A stretch of 64,000 bases of DNA, from the NCBI RefSeq assembly GCF_011297335.1, contig NZ_JAAOTJ010000017.1, positions 62,001 through 126,000 on the forward strand, in the 5' to 3' direction. A program made the translations under genes and the position numbers. The DNA comes from Catellatospora methionotrophica (GTDB taxonomy: Bacteria > Actinomycetota > Actinomycetes > Mycobacteriales > Micromonosporaceae). Under the pieces are notes generated by a model. That model was not told the DNA's origin. It ran no database searches and saw only the letters and a program-made list of their open reading frames with translations. Shown here piece by piece: positions 62,653 to 64,000 of this stretch. The first letter of the stretch is position 1, and each line of letters begins with the position of its first letter.

Positions 62653-63602
62653 TCGAGGACTACCTGCGCCTGCTCGGGGTGCCGCGCCGGGCGCCCTCGG
62701 CGGCGTACCTGCGTGTACTGCACCGGGCACAGGTGACACGGGTGCCGTACACCAACGCGGAGATCCTGCTCGGGCGGCCGGGCACCGTCGCCGCCGACGC
62801 GTCACTGCGCCGGGTGGTCGGCGGCCGTGGCGGTTACTGCTTCCACCTCAACGGGGCGTTCAGCGAACTGCTGCGCGGGCTGGGCTTCACGGTCACCCTG
62901 CACCGCGCCTACGTGGTCCACGCCCACCACGTCGTCGACACCGAACTCAACCATCTGGCGCTGCTGGTGCACGACCTGCCGGACCCGGCGAACCCGGGCG
63001 GGCGCTGGCTGGCCGACGCCGGGCTCGGCGACGCGCTGTACGGCCCGCTGCCGCTGGTCGACGGGGAGCACGAGCAGGGCCCTTTCGCGTACGCCCTGAC
63101 GGCATCGCCACGGCCGGAGACCGGCTGGCGGCTGCGGCACGACCCCGCGGGGTCCTTCGCGGCCTGCGACATCGTCGCCGCTCCGGCGGTGCTCGACGAC
63201 TTCGCGGGCGCGCACGAGCGCCTGTCGACCTCGGCCGACTCGCCGTTCACCGGGTTCCTCACGGCGCAGCGGCGCACCGCCGCCGGAGTCGACATCCTGC
63301 GCGGCTGCACGCTGCTCGCGATCGACGCCACGGGGCGGCGCGAGGAGCACGTGGCCACCCGCGAACGATGGCGGGAGGTGCTCGCCGAACTCTTCGGCCT
63401 GACCGGCGACGACCTCGACGCGCTGTGGCCCGGCGCGCTGGCCGCGCACGAGGAGTGGCTGGCGCGCCGTCGTGGCAAGGCCGCGACCGTGACCGGGAAC
63501 GCCGAGGACGCACCGAACGGGCGGGAGGCAGCCGCCGATGGTGCGGTGCGGGGGACCGGCATCGCGGCTGGCGACAATCTGGCGGCGGCGACCGGCGCAT
63601 GA
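62649..63602 (+). CDS. nat: Arylamine N-acetyltransferase
   Basis: A 317-residue NAT with the full Cys-His-Asp triad: C64 in RGGYCFHLNGAF, H102 in ELNHLALLV and D123 in RWLADAGLGD. These enzymes acetylate arylamines and hydrazines from acetyl-CoA, and in actinobacteria some close amide bonds in secondary metabolites. It is fused by overlaps to pgsA and cinA, an unusual insertion in the rimO-pgsA-cinA order. The C-terminal 40 residues are low-complexity. Confidence 0.9.
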   Translation: MIEDYLRLLGVPRRAPSAAYLRVLHRAQVTRVPYTNAEILLGRPGTVAADASLRRVVGGRGGYCFHLNGAFSELLRGLGFTVTLHRAYVVHAHHVVDTELNHLALLVHDLPDPANPGGRWLADAGLGDALYGPLPLVDGEHEQGPFAYALTASPRPETGWRLRHDPAGSFAACDIVAAPAVLDDFAGAHERLSTSADSPFTGFLTAQRRTAAGVDILRGCTLLAIDATGRREEHVATRERWREVLAELFGLTGDDLDALWPGALAAHEEWLARRRGKAATVTGNAEDAPNGREAAADGAVRGTGIAAGDNLAAATGA

Positions 63603-64000
63603 TCGATGTTCGGGAACTGGTCGGCACCCTTGTCGAGCGGCGGCAGACCGTCGCCGCGGCGGAGTCGCTGACCGGTGGGCTGCTCACCGCGACCATGGTC
63701 ACCGTGCCCGGGGTGAGCCGGGTGTTGCGCGGCGGGCTGGTGGTGTACGCCACCGATCTCAAGCACAGCCTGGCCGGAGTGGACGCGGCGCTGCTGGCAG
63801 AGCGCGGCCCCGTCGATCCGGATGTGGCGCTCGCACTGGCCCGGGGCGCCCGCGAACGCTGCGGAGCGGACTGGGGACTGTCCACGACCGGGGTCGCCGG
63901 ACCCGGCCCGCAGGACGGCGTTCCCGCCGGGACCGTGTACGTCGCCCTGGCCGGTCCGGACGGGCACGCCGAGGTCCGTGAGCTGCACGTGGACGGTGAG
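63599..64000 (+). CDS. cinA: CinA-family nicotinamide-nucleotide amidohydrolase (partial)
   Basis: The first 134 codons are in the window. The CinA C-terminal-type domain is clear: VAAAESLTGGLLTATMVTVPGVSRVLRGGLVVYATDLKHSLAG (in outline) and GLSTTGVAGPGPQDGVPAGTVYVAL. These enzymes hydrolyse NMN to NaMN for pyridine-nucleotide salvage. The N-terminal MoCF domain of long CinA is absent. ATG 63599 overlaps nat (ATGA). Confidence 0.93.
   Translation, partial: MIDVRELVGTLVERRQTVAAAESLTGGLLTATMVTVPGVSRVLRGGLVVYATDLKHSLAGVDAALLAERGPVDPDVALALARGARERCGADWGLSTTGVAGPGPQDGVPAGTVYVALAGPDGHAEVRELHVDGE

Overview
The window is a contiguous piece of an actinobacterial chromosome. G+C is very high, GTG and TTG starts are common, 4-bp ATGA/GTGA overlaps join many genes, and the core gene order rimP-nusA-ylxR-infB / rbfA / truB-ribF-rpsO-pnp / dapB-thyX-dapA-rnj-ftsK-rimO-pgsA-cinA is typical of the phylum. 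An AAGGGCACCTT inverted repeat near 60.45 kb and the overall gene content suggest Micromonosporaceae; this is inference and the genus cannot be fixed from the window. I see no rRNA, tRNA, insertion sequence, phage gene or CRISPR array.

Layout. 0-8.3 kb is accessory: a truncated FAD amine oxidoreductase, a divergent TetR/MMPL pair, a GntR-UTRA regulator preceded by a UTRA-only paralogue, a Tat-exported PhoX-like protein, a GNAT with a possible coupled leader ORF, and a Uma2-family protein. 8.3-11.9 kb holds dxr, a site-2 protease and ispG, so two MEP-pathway genes flank the membrane protease; a strong terminator follows. 12-14.3 kb has a His-rich PadR regulator, a DUF4081-type GNAT and a small membrane protein. 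14.5-20.2 kb looks like a gamma-glutamyl amine catabolism locus: FAD oxidase, glutamine-synthetase-like ligase, aldehyde dehydrogenase, SDR and class-I amidotransferase hydrolase, matching PuuB/A/C/D in type. 20.4-28.3 kb has a flavin split-barrel protein, map, a VIT1-type carrier, an F420-type nitroreductase, a PadR-controlled ABC exporter and two ferritin-like proteins.

28.4-45.5 kb is the translation and RNA block: rimP, nusA, ylxR, infB, a TRM11-like methyltransferase, ylxP, rbfA, a DHH nano-RNase, small membrane genes, a MATE exporter, truB, ribF, rpsO and pnp. 45.5-64 kb continues with an M16 peptidase, dapB, two GNATs, a GT87 glycosyltransferase, a YcaQ-type DNA glycosylase, DUF2752, a DUF4097 protein with its RHH regulator, thyX, dapA, RNase J, ftsK, a small membrane protein, rimO, pgsA, an arylamine N-acetyltransferase and the start of cinA.

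Two window-wide patterns stand out. First, about 20 genes have no Shine-Dalgarno; instead a TANNNT hexamer ends 6-8 nt before the start codon, the geometry expected for leaderless mRNAs. In three cases the TAG stop of the upstream gene is the first half of that hexamer. Second, intergenic gaps carry at least a dozen long imperfect palindromes (roughly 60-80 bp) in several sequence families, one present seven times. Most sit at gene 3' ends, but not all positions fit a terminator role.
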